From Nitrospiraceae bacterium (GTDB lineage: Bacteria; Nitrospirota; Nitrospiria; Nitrospirales; Nitrospiraceae), in assembly GCA_014379455.1 (NCBI GenBank), contig JACMLT010000009.1, positions 1-41,744 on the forward strand: DNA of 41,744 nucleotides, read 5' to 3'. The notes under the pieces were generated by a model that saw nothing but the letters and a program-made list of their open reading frames with translations, made no database searches and was not told the DNA's origin. The position numbers and the translations under genes are program-made. Shown piece after piece: positions 1 to 10,650 of this stretch. The first letter of the stretch is position 1. The number at the start of each line of letters is the position of its first letter.

Positions 1-735
1 ACGATCGTGCGGCTCAAGACTTGGTTGACCGCGTTGTTGATGATGGTCTCTTCGCTCTCCCGCCTCCGCATCCTGAGGTTTTCCCTGATTCGATCGAACA
101 CCACCACCGTATCCGTCATCGAATAGCCGGCTAACGTCAGCAAGGCCGTCACGACGAGCAAGGTAATTTCTTTGTCTAGAATATAGAAGGCGCCCAATAC
201 CGCCAATACGTCATGAAAGGTTGCCAAGGCCGCAGCGATGCCGAAACGAAATTCGAACCGCGCCGCCACATACAGAATGATTCCGGCAAAGGAAATGAGG
301 ATCGCAATGAGGGCGTCTCCTTGAAGTTTCTTCCCGATAGTCGGCCCAATTTCCGTACTGGAATCGACCACGAAATGGTTCGAGGCAAACTCCTTCGTAA
401 AGACCGCCACGACCCGATCGGCGACTTTTTCCTCGATGGTCGTCGACGCCTTCAGACGGATCAGGAGTTTGTTGTCCTGACCGAACTCTTGCAGCTCGGC
501 GTTACCCAGGCCGTTCGCCTCCAAGACTTTTCTCGCTTCGTCGATCCGAATTGCTTGATCGAACTTCAGCTGCACCGCGGTCCCCCCCGCGAAGTCGATC
601 CCGAGATTCGCCGACCCTCTGCCAATTTGAATGATCGCCACAATGCCCAGCACCACCATGATGCCGGAAAAGAGAAAGGCCCAACGGCGCTTCGCCATGA
701 AATCGATACTGGTTTTCCCGAGGATCTCCAACATG
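1..735 (-). CDS. secF: Protein translocase subunit SecF (3' end runs off the window start)
   Basis: ATG at 735 (minus). Translation MLEILGKTSIDFMAKRRWAFLFSGIMVVLGIVAIIQIGRGSANLGIDFAGGTAVQLKF... is typical SecF and lies directly downstream of secD. Open at the left edge. Confidence 0.93.
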
Positions 736-749
736 CCGGCTCCTTCGAA

Positions 750-2393
750 CTAGATGCTTAACTGTCCCACTTTGTGTCGTTGATTCAAGAGGTCGAAGAT
801 GACCTTGGTGCCAATCAAGGCGGTAAACAGATTGATCCCGATTCCAAGACACAAGGTCACGGCAAATCCTTTGATCGGCCCTGTGCCGAAGAGGAACAGC
901 GCCACCCCCGTAATCAGGGTGGTCACGTGCGAGTCGACAATCGTCAGTAGCGCCTTGTCATAGCCTCCATCTATCGCCAAACGAACCGCTTTCCCCGATC
1001 GCAGCTCCTCGCGGATACGCTCGAAGATCAGCACGTTCGAATCGACGCCCATCCCGATCGTGAGCACGATTCCGGCAATCCCCGGCAATGTCAGGGTTGC
1101 GTTCAATGCCGAGAGCGCTCCGATCAAGCACAACAGATTGAGCATCAGCGCAAAATCTGCGATCACGCCAGACAGCCGGTAATACACGATCATGAAAATG
1201 ACCACCATGGCACCGGCAAACAGCGTGGCCTGCACGCCCTTCTCGATCGAATCTTTCCCGAGCGACGGCCCGACCGTGAGGTCCTGAATGATCTTGAGCG
1301 GAGCCGGCAACGCGCCGGCCCGGAGCACGATGGCGAGGTCGTTCGCCTCTTGCATGGAAAACGTTCCAGTGATTTGCGCGCGACCCCCGGTGATGCGGTC
1401 CTGAATCACCGGTGCAGAATAAATCGTATTGTCGAGCACGACTGCCATGCGCTTCTTGATGTTGTCGCCCGTAATCCGTTCGAATTCACGACCGCCCTTC
1501 CCGTCAAAGGTGATCGATACATAGGGATCGTTGAATTGACCGATCGAGACCCGTGCATCGCTCAACACATCGCCGGTCAGCATGACCCGCTTTTTCACGA
1601 GATACGGAATGCGATATTCGCGGCCGGTGTCCTTGTCGACCCCTCGCTCAAAAAGAATCTGATCGCCGGCCGGCAGCTTGGACTCGGCCTGCTTGAGAAC
1701 CTCTTCCTCTTTGTCTTTCGGAATACGGGAAGGCAAATCCAGCTTCGACTGGTTGTCCTCATCGAGCATCTTAAATTCGAGCAAGGCTGTCTCTTTGATC
1801 AAATCCCTGGCACGCTTGGGTTCTTTCACGCCGGGCAACTGTACGACGATCTGCTTCAACCCCTGCCGCTGCACGATCGGTTCCGCCACGCCGAACTGGT
1901 CGATACGGTTTCGGATCGTTTCCAACGCTTGGTTGATGGCAGAGTCCTTGATCCGTTTGACCTCGGCTTCTCGCAACTCCCACACCAGCCGATTAGCCGA
2001 TCCGGCAGACGCGGTCTCGCTGAAGGTCGGATAGTCGTCGATCAACTTCTGAATCTGCTCCTTGAGTTCAGCATTTTGAAACTGCATCGTGACCTGAGTC
2101 TGTCCCGTCCGCGTGACAGACTCCACGGGGATTTTCTTTTCAACCAAGACATCTTGAAGGGACGCGACCGATCGATCGACGGCAATTTCGACCGCACGAT
2201 CTTCGTCCACCTCCATGACGAGGTGAATCCCGCCTTGGAGATCCAAGCCCAACGTAATGCCTTTATTCGGCATCACCTGCTTCAGCCAACCAGGCAACGC
2301 CTGATAGAAGGGCTGATAGGTAGGAATGAAGAAGATCACCGACAGCACCACCACCAGCGCTAACAATGTTAACCGCCCGCCCACCTTTTTCAT
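750..2393 (-). CDS. secD: Protein translocase subunit SecD
   Basis: 547 aa. GLDLQGGIHLVMEVD, GRAQITG and GMGVDSNVLIFERIREELRSGK motifs; order yajC-secD-secF. Confidence 0.97.
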   Translation of the reverse strand: MKKVGGRLTLLALVVVLSVIFFIPTYQPFYQALPGWLKQVMPNKGITLGLDLQGGIHLVMEVDEDRAVEIAVDRSVASLQDVLVEKKIPVESVTRTGQTQVTMQFQNAELKEQIQKLIDDYPTFSETASAGSANRLVWELREAEVKRIKDSAINQALETIRNRIDQFGVAEPIVQRQGLKQIVVQLPGVKEPKRARDLIKETALLEFKMLDEDNQSKLDLPSRIPKDKEEEVLKQAESKLPAGDQILFERGVDKDTGREYRIPYLVKKRVMLTGDVLSDARVSIGQFNDPYVSITFDGKGGREFERITGDNIKKRMAVVLDNTIYSAPVIQDRITGGRAQITGTFSMQEANDLAIVLRAGALPAPLKIIQDLTVGPSLGKDSIEKGVQATLFAGAMVVIFMIVYYRLSGVIADFALMLNLLCLIGALSALNATLTLPGIAGIVLTIGMGVDSNVLIFERIREELRSGKAVRLAIDGGYDKALLTIVDSHVTTLITGVALFLFGTGPIKGFAVTLCLGIGINLFTALIGTKVIFDLLNQRHKVGQLSI

Positions 2394-2423
2394 GTCGTCC
2401 GGTACCCCTTTATCCTGAGCAGT

Positions 2424-2783
2424 CTACGAGTCCTTGTCCTTTTCCTCATCGTCGCCACCACGTAATCGGGCAATCTGATCCCGTTGTATGCGAATCTTCG
2501 CAGTATCCGCGATCTGCAACGTCACCGTCGCCCTCCCGAGATTCGTCACCGTGCCCCAGATGCCTGACGCCGTGACGACCTTGTCGCCCTTCTTCAGAGC
2601 CTCCAGTAATACCTTCTGCTGTTTCGCGCGTTTTTGTTGCGGCAAAATAACCAGGAAATAAAAAATGACGAAGATCAGCGCGAACGGAACGAGGGAGAGG
2701 ATTGTGTTGGCCGTGGAACCCGAACCTGCCCCCCCTCCACCGAACAACTGAGCCATTACGAGCGATTGCATGACCATACACAC
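2424..2783 (-). CDS. yajC: Preprotein translocase subunit YajC
   Basis: 119 aa. N-terminal TM helix then FFLVILPQQKRAKQQKVLLEALKKGDKVVTASGIWGTV; adjacent to secD. Confidence 0.95.
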   Translation of the reverse strand: MCMVMQSLVMAQLFGGGGAGSGSTANTILSLVPFALIFVIFYFLVILPQQKRAKQQKVLLEALKKGDKVVTASGIWGTVTNLGRATVTLQIADTAKIRIQRDQIARLRGGDDEEKDKDS

Positions 2784-2986
2784 TCCTCTTCAACAGCATT
2801 AGCAGGCTAAAAATTCAGTTTGTGCAAAAAATCCGCTACGCTCATGTAAATGGCACTCGCGCAAAAACTGTCCACAGGATGATTAACAATGCTGTCCAAC
2901 AAGCCGTGAACGTTACCCGTAAAATATTTTGGAGAAAGAGCCCTTGGCAGCCCTACGTTTCACATTTTACCGCTCACGTTTTACCG

Positions 2987-4156
2987 CTAATCCCCTCCGG
3001 CATGCCGACGCACATCGGCATCAGCCACGCCTACCGACGAGCCATCCATCACAGCCCGGTCGCGAGATCGGTAAAAGTCTTCACGGAACGACCGGAACGT
3101 CCCTTGTGCGATTGCTGACCGCACCTGGCCCATCAGATCAGCAAAATACCAGAGATTGTGGATCGTATTCAGTCTCGACGACAGCATCTCTTTCATCTGA
3201 AAGAGGTGGTGCAGATAGGCGCGTGAGTAGCGCGCGCAGACCGGGCAGCCGCAGGCCGGATCGATCGGCTGCTCATCACGAATATACCGCGCTTGCTTAA
3301 TCACGACTCGCCCGAAACTCGTAAAAAGCGAGCCAGTCCGCCCATGGCGCGAAGGCACCACACAATCGAACAGGTCGATCCCGCGCGCCACGCCTTCGAT
3401 TAAATCCTCGGGCATCCCTACGCCCATCAAATACCGTGGCTTCGAAGCCGGCAGCTCTGGCACAGTCACATCCAACATGGTGTACATCTCTGCCTTCGAT
3501 TCTCCCACTGAGAGCCCACCGACCGCGTAGCCCTCGAACCCAAGCCCAGCGAGATCGCGGGCGGAGGTCACGCGGAGATCTGCATCCAGACCACCCTGCA
3601 CAATCCCAAAGAGGGCTTGATCCCTTCGGCGCCGGCTGGCCTGACAACGTTGGGCCCAAAGGGTCGTCCGACGTACCGCATCGCGCACGATCGCTCTGTC
3701 AGCCGGTAAGGCCACACAGTGATCGAACGCCATCATGATATCAGCCCCCAACGCTTCTTCTATCTCGATGGCTGTCTCCGGCGTGATGAAATGTGTGGAC
3801 CCATCGAGATGCGATTGAAAGCTCACGCCCTCGTCCGTCACCTTGCAAAGCTTGGCAAGGCTGAAAATCTGAAATCCTCCGCTGTCTGTCAAGATGGCCC
3901 CCGACCATCCTGTAAACCGATGTAACCCACCCATCTCAGCCACGATCTTGTGCCCAGGCCGCAGATAGAGATGGTAGGCATTGTTCAGCATGAGTCGAAA
4001 TCCAAGCTGTTCTAAATCGACAGGATCGATCCCCTTCACTGGTCCTAGCGTGCCAACCGGCATAAAGGCGGGCGTGTCGATCACACCATGAGCAGTGCTG
4101 AGCCTCCCCAAGCGCGCACTCGTCTCACGATCCGCCTGCTGAACTAAAAAATCCAC
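2987..4156 (-). CDS. tgt: Queuine/archaeosine tRNA-ribosyltransferase
   Basis: 389 aa. PAFMPVGTLGPVKGI, LTDSGGFQIFSL, LMGVGMPEDLIEGVARGIDLFDCVVPSRHGRTG and a CxCxxC zinc site (CGCPVC). Confidence 0.97.
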   Translation of the reverse strand: MDFLVQQADRETSARLGRLSTAHGVIDTPAFMPVGTLGPVKGIDPVDLEQLGFRLMLNNAYHLYLRPGHKIVAEMGGLHRFTGWSGAILTDSGGFQIFSLAKLCKVTDEGVSFQSHLDGSTHFITPETAIEIEEALGADIMMAFDHCVALPADRAIVRDAVRRTTLWAQRCQASRRRRDQALFGIVQGGLDADLRVTSARDLAGLGFEGYAVGGLSVGESKAEMYTMLDVTVPELPASKPRYLMGVGMPEDLIEGVARGIDLFDCVVPSRHGRTGSLFTSFGRVVIKQARYIRDEQPIDPACGCPVCARYSRAYLHHLFQMKEMLSSRLNTIHNLWYFADLMGQVRSAIAQGTFRSFREDFYRSRDRAVMDGSSVGVADADVRRHAGGD

Positions 4157-4171
4157 AATCCCTCTTGCCAG

Positions 4172-5926
4172 CTACATCTGCTCCGGCGCGGAAATCCCAA
4201 GCACGCCGAGCCCATTCTTCAAGACTTGCTGGATTCCACTCATCAACGCCAGCCTCGCCGCAGTCCGTTCGGGAGTCGGCACCTCCTTGTGCAACCCCTC
4301 GGCTGGAGCTAATCCTTCAGGAGTCACCGACAACAGATCGCGGTCCGCAGCAGGAGGCAGAATCCGATGCTTGTTATAAAACGTGTGGAGCAGGCCAGCC
4401 AATTGCTGGAGATAATAGGTCATCCGATGGGGCTCATAGGCCATGGCACTACCCTGCAGAATAGAGGGATACGCCGAGAGCTTGCGAATCAGTCCCAATT
4501 CATCCGGATCAGTCAATACCGTCAAATCCGTCTCGCTCGGCAAGGGACAGGCGATGCCTCGATCTGTGGCAACACGCGAGAGACTGGCGATCCTAGCATG
4601 GGCGTATTGCACATAGTACACGGGATTATCGGATGACCGCTGCTTCGCCAGTTCCAGATCGAAATCCAGATGCGAACTGGAATCGCGCATCAAGAAAAAG
4701 AACTTCGCCGCATCGGCCCCGACTTCATCGATCACTTCCCGCATCGTAATGAACTCGCCGGCCCGCTTCGACATTTCCACTTTTTTCCCACCGCGCAACA
4801 AATTCACCATCTGGACCAGCACGACCTGGAGGCGATCTTTCGGATGCCCATAGGCCTGTACGACCGCTTGCATGCGAGGAATGTACCCATGGTGATCCGC
4901 GCCCCACACGTCGATGAGAAGATCGTATCCGCGCTGCAACTTATCTTGGTGGTAGGCAATATCGGAGGCCAGATATGTATACTCCCCATCCTGTTTCCGC
5001 ACAACACGATCCTTCTCATCCCCGAACGCCGAGGATCTGAACCACCAGGCCCCTTCCTGTTCGAACAGGAACTGTTGCGATTTCAATTCATCCAACACCC
5101 GTTGAACCGCCCCTGAATTCACGAGAGAAGCCTCGCTAAACCAGGACTCGAACTCGATCCCGAAGGACTTCAGATCCTCGCGAATCAGCCGCAGCAATTC
5201 CTGGTTGGCGAACGTTCGACAGCGCTCCTCGACTTCTGTGGCCATCCGTCCAGCCAGCTCAGGCCCGAGCTGTTGATGCACCCGCTCAGCTACCGCCGTG
5301 ATATAGGCCCCGTGATAGCCCTCTGCAGGAAACTCGACAGGCCGGTTAGACAGTTCCTCGTAACGCGCATAGACGGAGGCCCCCAGCAATTTCATCTGCC
5401 GGCCGGCGTCGTTGATGTAGTACTCGCTCACAACGTCATAGCCGACCGCCTTGAGCATGTTCGCAACCGCTTGCCCAACCGCCGCACCTCTCCCATGCCC
5501 TACATGCAATGGACCGGTCGGATTCGCACTCACATATTCCACCAACACTCGGCGCCGTTGCCCAATTTCCGCTCGCCCGTAGACAGACCCTTCCCGCTCG
5601 ATTTCCCTGAGCACTTCCTGCCAAATGGCTGGTTTAACCGTGAGGTTGAGAAATCCAGGCCTGGCAATTTCTACCCGGTCGAAAAGCTGATCGCGTTGAG
5701 CAAGATTGTCGATGATAATTTGGGCGATATCGTGGGGGGCTCGTTGCTCAGACACGGCGAGCGACATGGCGACTGTGGAAGCTAAGTCTCCCCATTCAGG
5801 GCGTTTGGGAGTATCCAGACTCACCTGAGGCCAGGATTCCGTCTTTAACTGGCCCTTCTTTTTGGCCCCGTCGAGCGCTCCAATCAATGCGCTGGTGACC
5901 TTTTCCTGAACAACCCCGCTGGACAA
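4172..5926 (-). CDS. argS: Arginyl-tRNA synthetase
   Basis: 584 aa. VEYVSANPTGPLHVGHGRGAAVG (class I HIGH region), KMSKRAGEFITMREVIDEVG, C-terminal DALR domain. Confidence 0.97.
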   Translation of the reverse strand: MSSGVVQEKVTSALIGALDGAKKKGQLKTESWPQVSLDTPKRPEWGDLASTVAMSLAVSEQRAPHDIAQIIIDNLAQRDQLFDRVEIARPGFLNLTVKPAIWQEVLREIEREGSVYGRAEIGQRRRVLVEYVSANPTGPLHVGHGRGAAVGQAVANMLKAVGYDVVSEYYINDAGRQMKLLGASVYARYEELSNRPVEFPAEGYHGAYITAVAERVHQQLGPELAGRMATEVEERCRTFANQELLRLIREDLKSFGIEFESWFSEASLVNSGAVQRVLDELKSQQFLFEQEGAWWFRSSAFGDEKDRVVRKQDGEYTYLASDIAYHQDKLQRGYDLLIDVWGADHHGYIPRMQAVVQAYGHPKDRLQVVLVQMVNLLRGGKKVEMSKRAGEFITMREVIDEVGADAAKFFFLMRDSSSHLDFDLELAKQRSSDNPVYYVQYAHARIASLSRVATDRGIACPLPSETDLTVLTDPDELGLIRKLSAYPSILQGSAMAYEPHRMTYYLQQLAGLLHTFYNKHRILPPAADRDLLSVTPEGLAPAEGLHKEVPTPERTAARLALMSGIQQVLKNGLGVLGISAPEQM

Positions 5927-5977
5927 GAAAATAGCTCCTAAGTCCTTACCAATGAAAGGGAAAAAGAACTGGTCACT

Positions 5978-7030
5978 TTAGCATACGGGATAATCAGTGA
6001 CAAGGCAGCCAGATGGAATTCTCCGTCGAATCGCTGCTTCATCGAGGCGGGTGAGACATAGTGCCACAAGATCATCCGTTGGTAGATCGAGACAAGGTTT
6101 CCCCTTACATCGACTCACCTCGTCCCATGATCGGCAGAGGCACGATGCGCCCTGCACGACGGTCATGTGGATGCCACGAGGAGCCCAGCGAGCAGGATCG
6201 GTCGGCCCGAATAGAGCCACCATGTGTACCCCCATTAGTCCTGCCATATGCGTGATCCCAGAATCCTGCCCGACAAAAAGTTGTGATTGTGCAAGCACTC
6301 CGGCGACAGTGAGGAGATCAAGGTCCCTCAAAATAATTGGTGGGTTTGAGCTTAACTGGAGTAGACGCTCAACCGGCTCCCGATCTGCCGGCCCTTCAAG
6401 AATCACCGGAATGGCGCCAACACGCTGAACAGCGACGACTACGGGCAGGAGTGTCTCCGGTGCCACACATTTATGGGGGCTGCCACTCCCCGGATGAATG
6501 ACAACAAGAGACTGTCCGATAGAGTGGCCCGCCGCTTCCAGGCAGGCTCGCCCAAGCTGGATGGCCGGTTCCGTTACCTTCAGCAGAACATCTCCATCAT
6601 CTTCAGAGGGGACCTCATCGATCGTTTCAAGAAATTTGTCTTGCTGATGTGCCGCCAGAATTTCAGTCGAAAATGGAGACCTGACGATTACCGTTCGAAC
6701 TCCAAAGGCCTTAAGGGTCCCGCTTAAAGTGCCATCAAGACTCTGCGTCCAGCCGATTGCGAGGTCACAGTCCAGCAACCATGTTCGCATCTGACCCGTA
6801 ACAGAGTCTGCGCCCACGAATAAGTCCGCACAATCGCGTCCCTGTATTGAGGTCCATGTATCGACGACATCGCAGGCGTAAAGTAGCTTTGCGGCCTGAG
6901 CCTCTGCACAGAGTGCCAGCCGATAGTCTGGGAAACGAGTCCGCACGCGAACCATAGCCGGAACTGCCAATAGCACATCGCCAAGGCTGCCGGGATGGAT
7001 CATTATGATCGTCCTTCTCACAGTAGGCAT
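5978..7030 (-). CDS. Glycosyltransferase family 9 / heptosyltransferase-like protein
   Basis: 350 aa. IHPGSLGDVLLAVPAM, VIHPGSGSPHKC, VGQDSGITHMAGLMGVHMVALFGPTDPARWAPRG. Confidence 0.88.
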   Translation of the reverse strand: MPTVRRTIIMIHPGSLGDVLLAVPAMVRVRTRFPDYRLALCAEAQAAKLLYACDVVDTWTSIQGRDCADLFVGADSVTGQMRTWLLDCDLAIGWTQSLDGTLSGTLKAFGVRTVIVRSPFSTEILAAHQQDKFLETIDEVPSEDDGDVLLKVTEPAIQLGRACLEAAGHSIGQSLVVIHPGSGSPHKCVAPETLLPVVVAVQRVGAIPVILEGPADREPVERLLQLSSNPPIILRDLDLLTVAGVLAQSQLFVGQDSGITHMAGLMGVHMVALFGPTDPARWAPRGIHMTVVQGASCLCRSWDEVSRCKGKPCLDLPTDDLVALCLTRLDEAAIRRRIPSGCLVTDYPVC

Positions 7031-7035
7031 GACGG

Positions 7036-7650
7036 TTATCCCGCAGGAGGAACCCGAGTCAACAGAAGCCGTGCCTCTTCAAGCTCAGCCACTGTATTCA
7101 CATTATAAAAGGAACGATAGGAAGGATCGAGAGTGAATAAGTCCTCCTCCGTGACATACTGTACGCGGAGAGACGATTGCGAAACCATCTCTTGGACCTT
7201 AAGCCGCCGCGCCTGAATCATCTGTTCGACAAGCGGCACGCACCGTTTTCCATACAATGCATGCATCGGATGTAGACAACCTGCAAGTTTCGCCATCACA
7301 ATATCTGCGTTGGGCCTTCGACTTGTGAACTGAGCAATGACAGTCTGATTCAGAAATGGCATATCGCAGGCGACCACGAAAATGCTAGATGTTGTTGCTT
7401 CCATGAGCCCGGTATACAGCCCTCCGAGACTACCGCAATCAGGTACTAGGTCGCGCACAACTTTGGCATCGACGCCAAGTGGATCGCTGTCCTTCGCAAT
7501 GACGACTAGTACCTCCTGAAAGATTGAGTGAAGCACCGCCAGTCCACGTTCGAGGAGTGTCTGATCTCCCACGAGAAGGTGCCGTTTATCTTCGCCCATT
7601 CTTCGGCTTTTTCCTCCGGCCAGAAGGACGCCGGTTACTTCGATCTCCAC
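7036..7650 (-). CDS. mobA: Molybdenum cofactor guanylyltransferase
   Basis: 204 aa. GVLLAGGKSRRMGEDKR, CGSLGGLYTGL, VVACDMPFLN. Confidence 0.9.
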   Translation of the reverse strand: MEIEVTGVLLAGGKSRRMGEDKRHLLVGDQTLLERGLAVLHSIFQEVLVVIAKDSDPLGVDAKVVRDLVPDCGSLGGLYTGLMEATTSSIFVVACDMPFLNQTVIAQFTSRRPNADIVMAKLAGCLHPMHALYGKRCVPLVEQMIQARRLKVQEMVSQSSLRVQYVTEEDLFTLDPSYRSFYNVNTVAELEEARLLLTRVPPAG

Positions 7651-7678
7651 AATCCCCCAATGCGGCCGGCTAAATAGA

Positions 7679-7708
7679 AAGAGGGGGTGGGTCGCCCCAC
7701 CCCCTCTT
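7679..7708. terminator. Strong hairpin between the NxrC-like gene and mobA
   Basis: Perfect 13-bp stem aagagggggtggg / cccaccccctctt with 4-nt loop tcgc. On the minus strand it is followed by TCTATTT. Confidence 0.8.
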
Positions 7709-7739
7709 GATAGTTCAGACTCCTGTTGCTCTTAAAATC

Positions 7740-9533
7740 TTAGAGAGTCTTTTGCTTCCGCTTATTAGATCGTCTGGTCAGTATCCACCCTTCGAGAAGC
7801 ACCACACCAAACGCAATCACAACCGGATAGATATAGGCTTCACGAGGTGTCGGCGGCTCCAGGAAGGTATAGTAAAAAGCCGAGACTGCCATCTTCCTCC
7901 CTGCATCTCCATTATGTCCATCCCAAGCAAAGAACACCGTGGGAATGTACTGCCCCAATTCGAAGAAGGTATCTTCGTCGTAATCTTGATCTTTTTTGTT
8001 GCCTAACGGACGCTGAATGATTACCGTCCAGCGGCCATTCTTCCACTCAGAAAACAGTAATTTACTGCTCTCTTCGTAGTTGTCCCGCTCTTCAAAGTCC
8101 TTATCCCATCCAGTACCCTTGAAAGCGCGGAGCGACCCATCGGCCTCCCATTTCATAATGTCCATCGGGAACTGCTCGTTGCTGCCAAACAGATACCGCG
8201 GCTTAATCGGTGAGGGAAGCTCCTTCCACTTCACAGCAGTTTCGATGGCGACCGCATCGTTGTAGACCGTGTAGCTATTCTGACGCGAGGCAATGGAGCC
8301 CTCTTCACCGGTCTTCGGATCCTGCTCCTTGACATCGATATTGACGGAGGTTGGAGGCCAGGGCAACTTGCCTTCGGCGACGCTTTTCGTACGATCGTCC
8401 CACTGGAACATGAATGCGACATGTTTATCATTGTAGAGCGACTTCACCCAAATGTCGTCGATCCTGTTGACGAAGTTCCTTGGCTTATGGGTGATCTGAC
8501 CACCCATCGCGATAATTCTCCTGGCCCGCTTCTGCCAGAGTTCATTTTCAGGATCGGCTGGAATCTCTCCGTTTCCCAGGACCAGCCCAGAGGACAATAC
8601 AAAGTTCACCTTTGGTTTGTCTGTCAATTGATCGATCGAGAGGGGTGTTCCATCTGCCTCACGTTCACAGAGTGAGTTCACAAAGTTCGCAATGTGCCAC
8701 CGCTCTTCGACCGTGGTATTGTCAGCGAACGACGGCATCGGAGTACCGTTGACTCCGGTTGAAAACGTTCGGAAGATGTTCTTGACGTTATAGGGATCTT
8801 GCCGGCTGCCTCTGAAGTTCCAACACTTGTGCCAGTTAGCTGGCTGTATTGAAAAACCCCAATCGTCTTTGAGATTGAACGCATTGCCGTCGCCACGGCC
8901 ATCAGCGCCGTGACACTCGACACACTTCTTCTCGACAATGAGTTCTGCTCCCTTTTTTAAACTTTCCTCTGTCGCAGGAATCGGCTTCAGATCGCCTAGC
9001 TGCAATATACTCTGACTCTCTGACTGCTTGTCCGTAAATTTTCGATCTTTCACAAGCTGGGTGGTGACGAATGACAACACTTGGAGCCGTTGCTCTTCCG
9101 TCAGAATGCCTTCCCACGACGGCATCGCGGAACCTGGCAGACCGTGCGTCACAGTTTCAAATAGATCGTTCTGGCCAGGAGTGGGTTTTTTGGCATCGAA
9201 TAAAGGCAATTCGCCGCTGGCCGTGTGCCGAATCTTAAACGTCCCCTGGTTAAAGTTGCGGGGACGCGGCCAGAGACGATCGGCACCGGGCCCATCGCCC
9301 GCTCCATCGACCCCGTGACACCAGACGCACTTGGTGAAGTAGACCCGCTTTCCTGCCTCGATCATATCTGCAGAAGGCTCAGCCGCTAATTCACCCTTCT
9401 TAAAACCCGCAGGAAGAGTCTCTGCGGCAAAGGTCAGGCCTCCTGTGATTCCAGAGACCAGGATCACTCCGAAGGCAGTCGTGAGGAATGCCCCAGCCTT
9501 CAGCCTTATCGAATTCTTCATCGCTTCCCTCAT
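7740..9533 (-). CDS. NxrC-like c-type cytochrome / ethylbenzene-dehydrogenase-type heme b protein, membrane anchored
   Basis: 597 aa. Signal peptide; two CXXCH motifs (CVWCH, CVECH); C-terminal region with IDDIWVKSLYNDKHVAFMFQWDD and WTVIIQRPLG resembling EB_dh; C-terminal TM helix. Confidence 0.75.
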   Translation of the reverse strand: MREAMKNSIRLKAGAFLTTAFGVILVSGITGGLTFAAETLPAGFKKGELAAEPSADMIEAGKRVYFTKCVWCHGVDGAGDGPGADRLWPRPRNFNQGTFKIRHTASGELPLFDAKKPTPGQNDLFETVTHGLPGSAMPSWEGILTEEQRLQVLSFVTTQLVKDRKFTDKQSESQSILQLGDLKPIPATEESLKKGAELIVEKKCVECHGADGRGDGNAFNLKDDWGFSIQPANWHKCWNFRGSRQDPYNVKNIFRTFSTGVNGTPMPSFADNTTVEERWHIANFVNSLCEREADGTPLSIDQLTDKPKVNFVLSSGLVLGNGEIPADPENELWQKRARRIIAMGGQITHKPRNFVNRIDDIWVKSLYNDKHVAFMFQWDDRTKSVAEGKLPWPPTSVNIDVKEQDPKTGEEGSIASRQNSYTVYNDAVAIETAVKWKELPSPIKPRYLFGSNEQFPMDIMKWEADGSLRAFKGTGWDKDFEERDNYEESSKLLFSEWKNGRWTVIIQRPLGNKKDQDYDEDTFFELGQYIPTVFFAWDGHNGDAGRKMAVSAFYYTFLEPPTPREAYIYPVVIAFGVVLLEGWILTRRSNKRKQKTL

Positions 9534-9569
9534 GTCATAAATCCAGGTTGGCTATAAACTCGATGAACT

Positions 9570-10607
9570 CTAATCCCAGGTTCTCGGGTAATACCCTGTG
9601 TGCCAATATTCAAACAAGACGACTTTCCAGATTTCATCGACAGTCAAATGCTGTTCCCATGGTGGCATCACAGAGGCCCAGGGGAACCCTTCATTTGGCA
9701 AGCCGATTCCACCCTTGGATACACGCCAGAAGATGAATGTTTCTTGTAACTGCGCGATCGTACCTGGATCAGTAAAGTTTGCGGGAATCGGATTGAATGC
9801 GAAGGCATGGAGACCACGTCCGTTTAAATTATCGCCATGGCAGAAGTGGCAATTTTGATAGAAAATCTCTCCGCCCTCACGCACATACTTGAGGTATCCT
9901 TGCGCATCCTTATCCCAAGGGTTGGCATTCGGCTTCATCAAGCGGCCCATCCCCTGTTCCACAATATTGGCGTTGCTATACTCCTGATCGTATTTCCCTT
10001 CGGGATTGACCCGATAAGGGTTCTGTGAGGTCTGCAATGTATAGGTCTTGCCATGCACTTTGGTGCTTGCAGGAGGGGCTGGATGCACCGTTCGCAACTC
10101 AATGGGCTCCTCAGATTTCGGGACCATGGCGTTGTATGAAAATCCTCCAATCAGGAGTGGGATAATAACCAGATATGCAATACGCAATACCTTGGTTCCC
10201 CCTGTCTTGGCATCCAAGACGTTCATAATCGGCCGCTTGAATTTGTTCCAGTCTTCTTCGTTTGCAGACACCCACATAAAGATGGCCACGAGAGAGACCG
10301 TCCCATACATGGCGCGAACGCTGAATGGAATCGGTGGATAGACACGAAACTTCAAATAGAGAAGAATGAACGCCCAAAAAAGAATCCCCTGCCAGAAACG
10401 CGGGAAAGCCATTCCCATGGCCGCCATCATATAGCTAAGCCCTGTAAAGCCCGCCACGAATAGTGTGAGTTCTGCGATCACTTGGACCGGCATATACCCT
10501 TCGATCAGGCGTACGGTATTTGACGGAACAATGCCCACGATCATTCCGGCAAGCAAGAGAATTCCAGCTGCCCCCATAAGTGCCGCAACCGACATTAATG
10601 CTTTCAT
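9570..10607 (-). CDS. Membrane-bound c-type cytochrome
   Basis: 345 aa. Several N-terminal TM helices, one CXXCH (NCHFCHGDNLNGRG), C-terminal cytochrome c domain. Confidence 0.8.
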   Translation of the reverse strand: MKALMSVAALMGAAGILLLAGMIVGIVPSNTVRLIEGYMPVQVIAELTLFVAGFTGLSYMMAAMGMAFPRFWQGILFWAFILLYLKFRVYPPIPFSVRAMYGTVSLVAIFMWVSANEEDWNKFKRPIMNVLDAKTGGTKVLRIAYLVIIPLLIGGFSYNAMVPKSEEPIELRTVHPAPPASTKVHGKTYTLQTSQNPYRVNPEGKYDQEYSNANIVEQGMGRLMKPNANPWDKDAQGYLKYVREGGEIFYQNCHFCHGDNLNGRGLHAFAFNPIPANFTDPGTIAQLQETFIFWRVSKGGIGLPNEGFPWASVMPPWEQHLTVDEIWKVVLFEYWHTGYYPRTWD

Positions 10608-10650
10608 CGGTGAACTCCGTTTACTCGATAAAAGAAATGGATAGCCAAGA

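Noticed and set aside
1350-2363. 337-aa plus-strand ORF antisense to secD
   Set aside because: Shadow ORF of secD; no domain or plausible start context.
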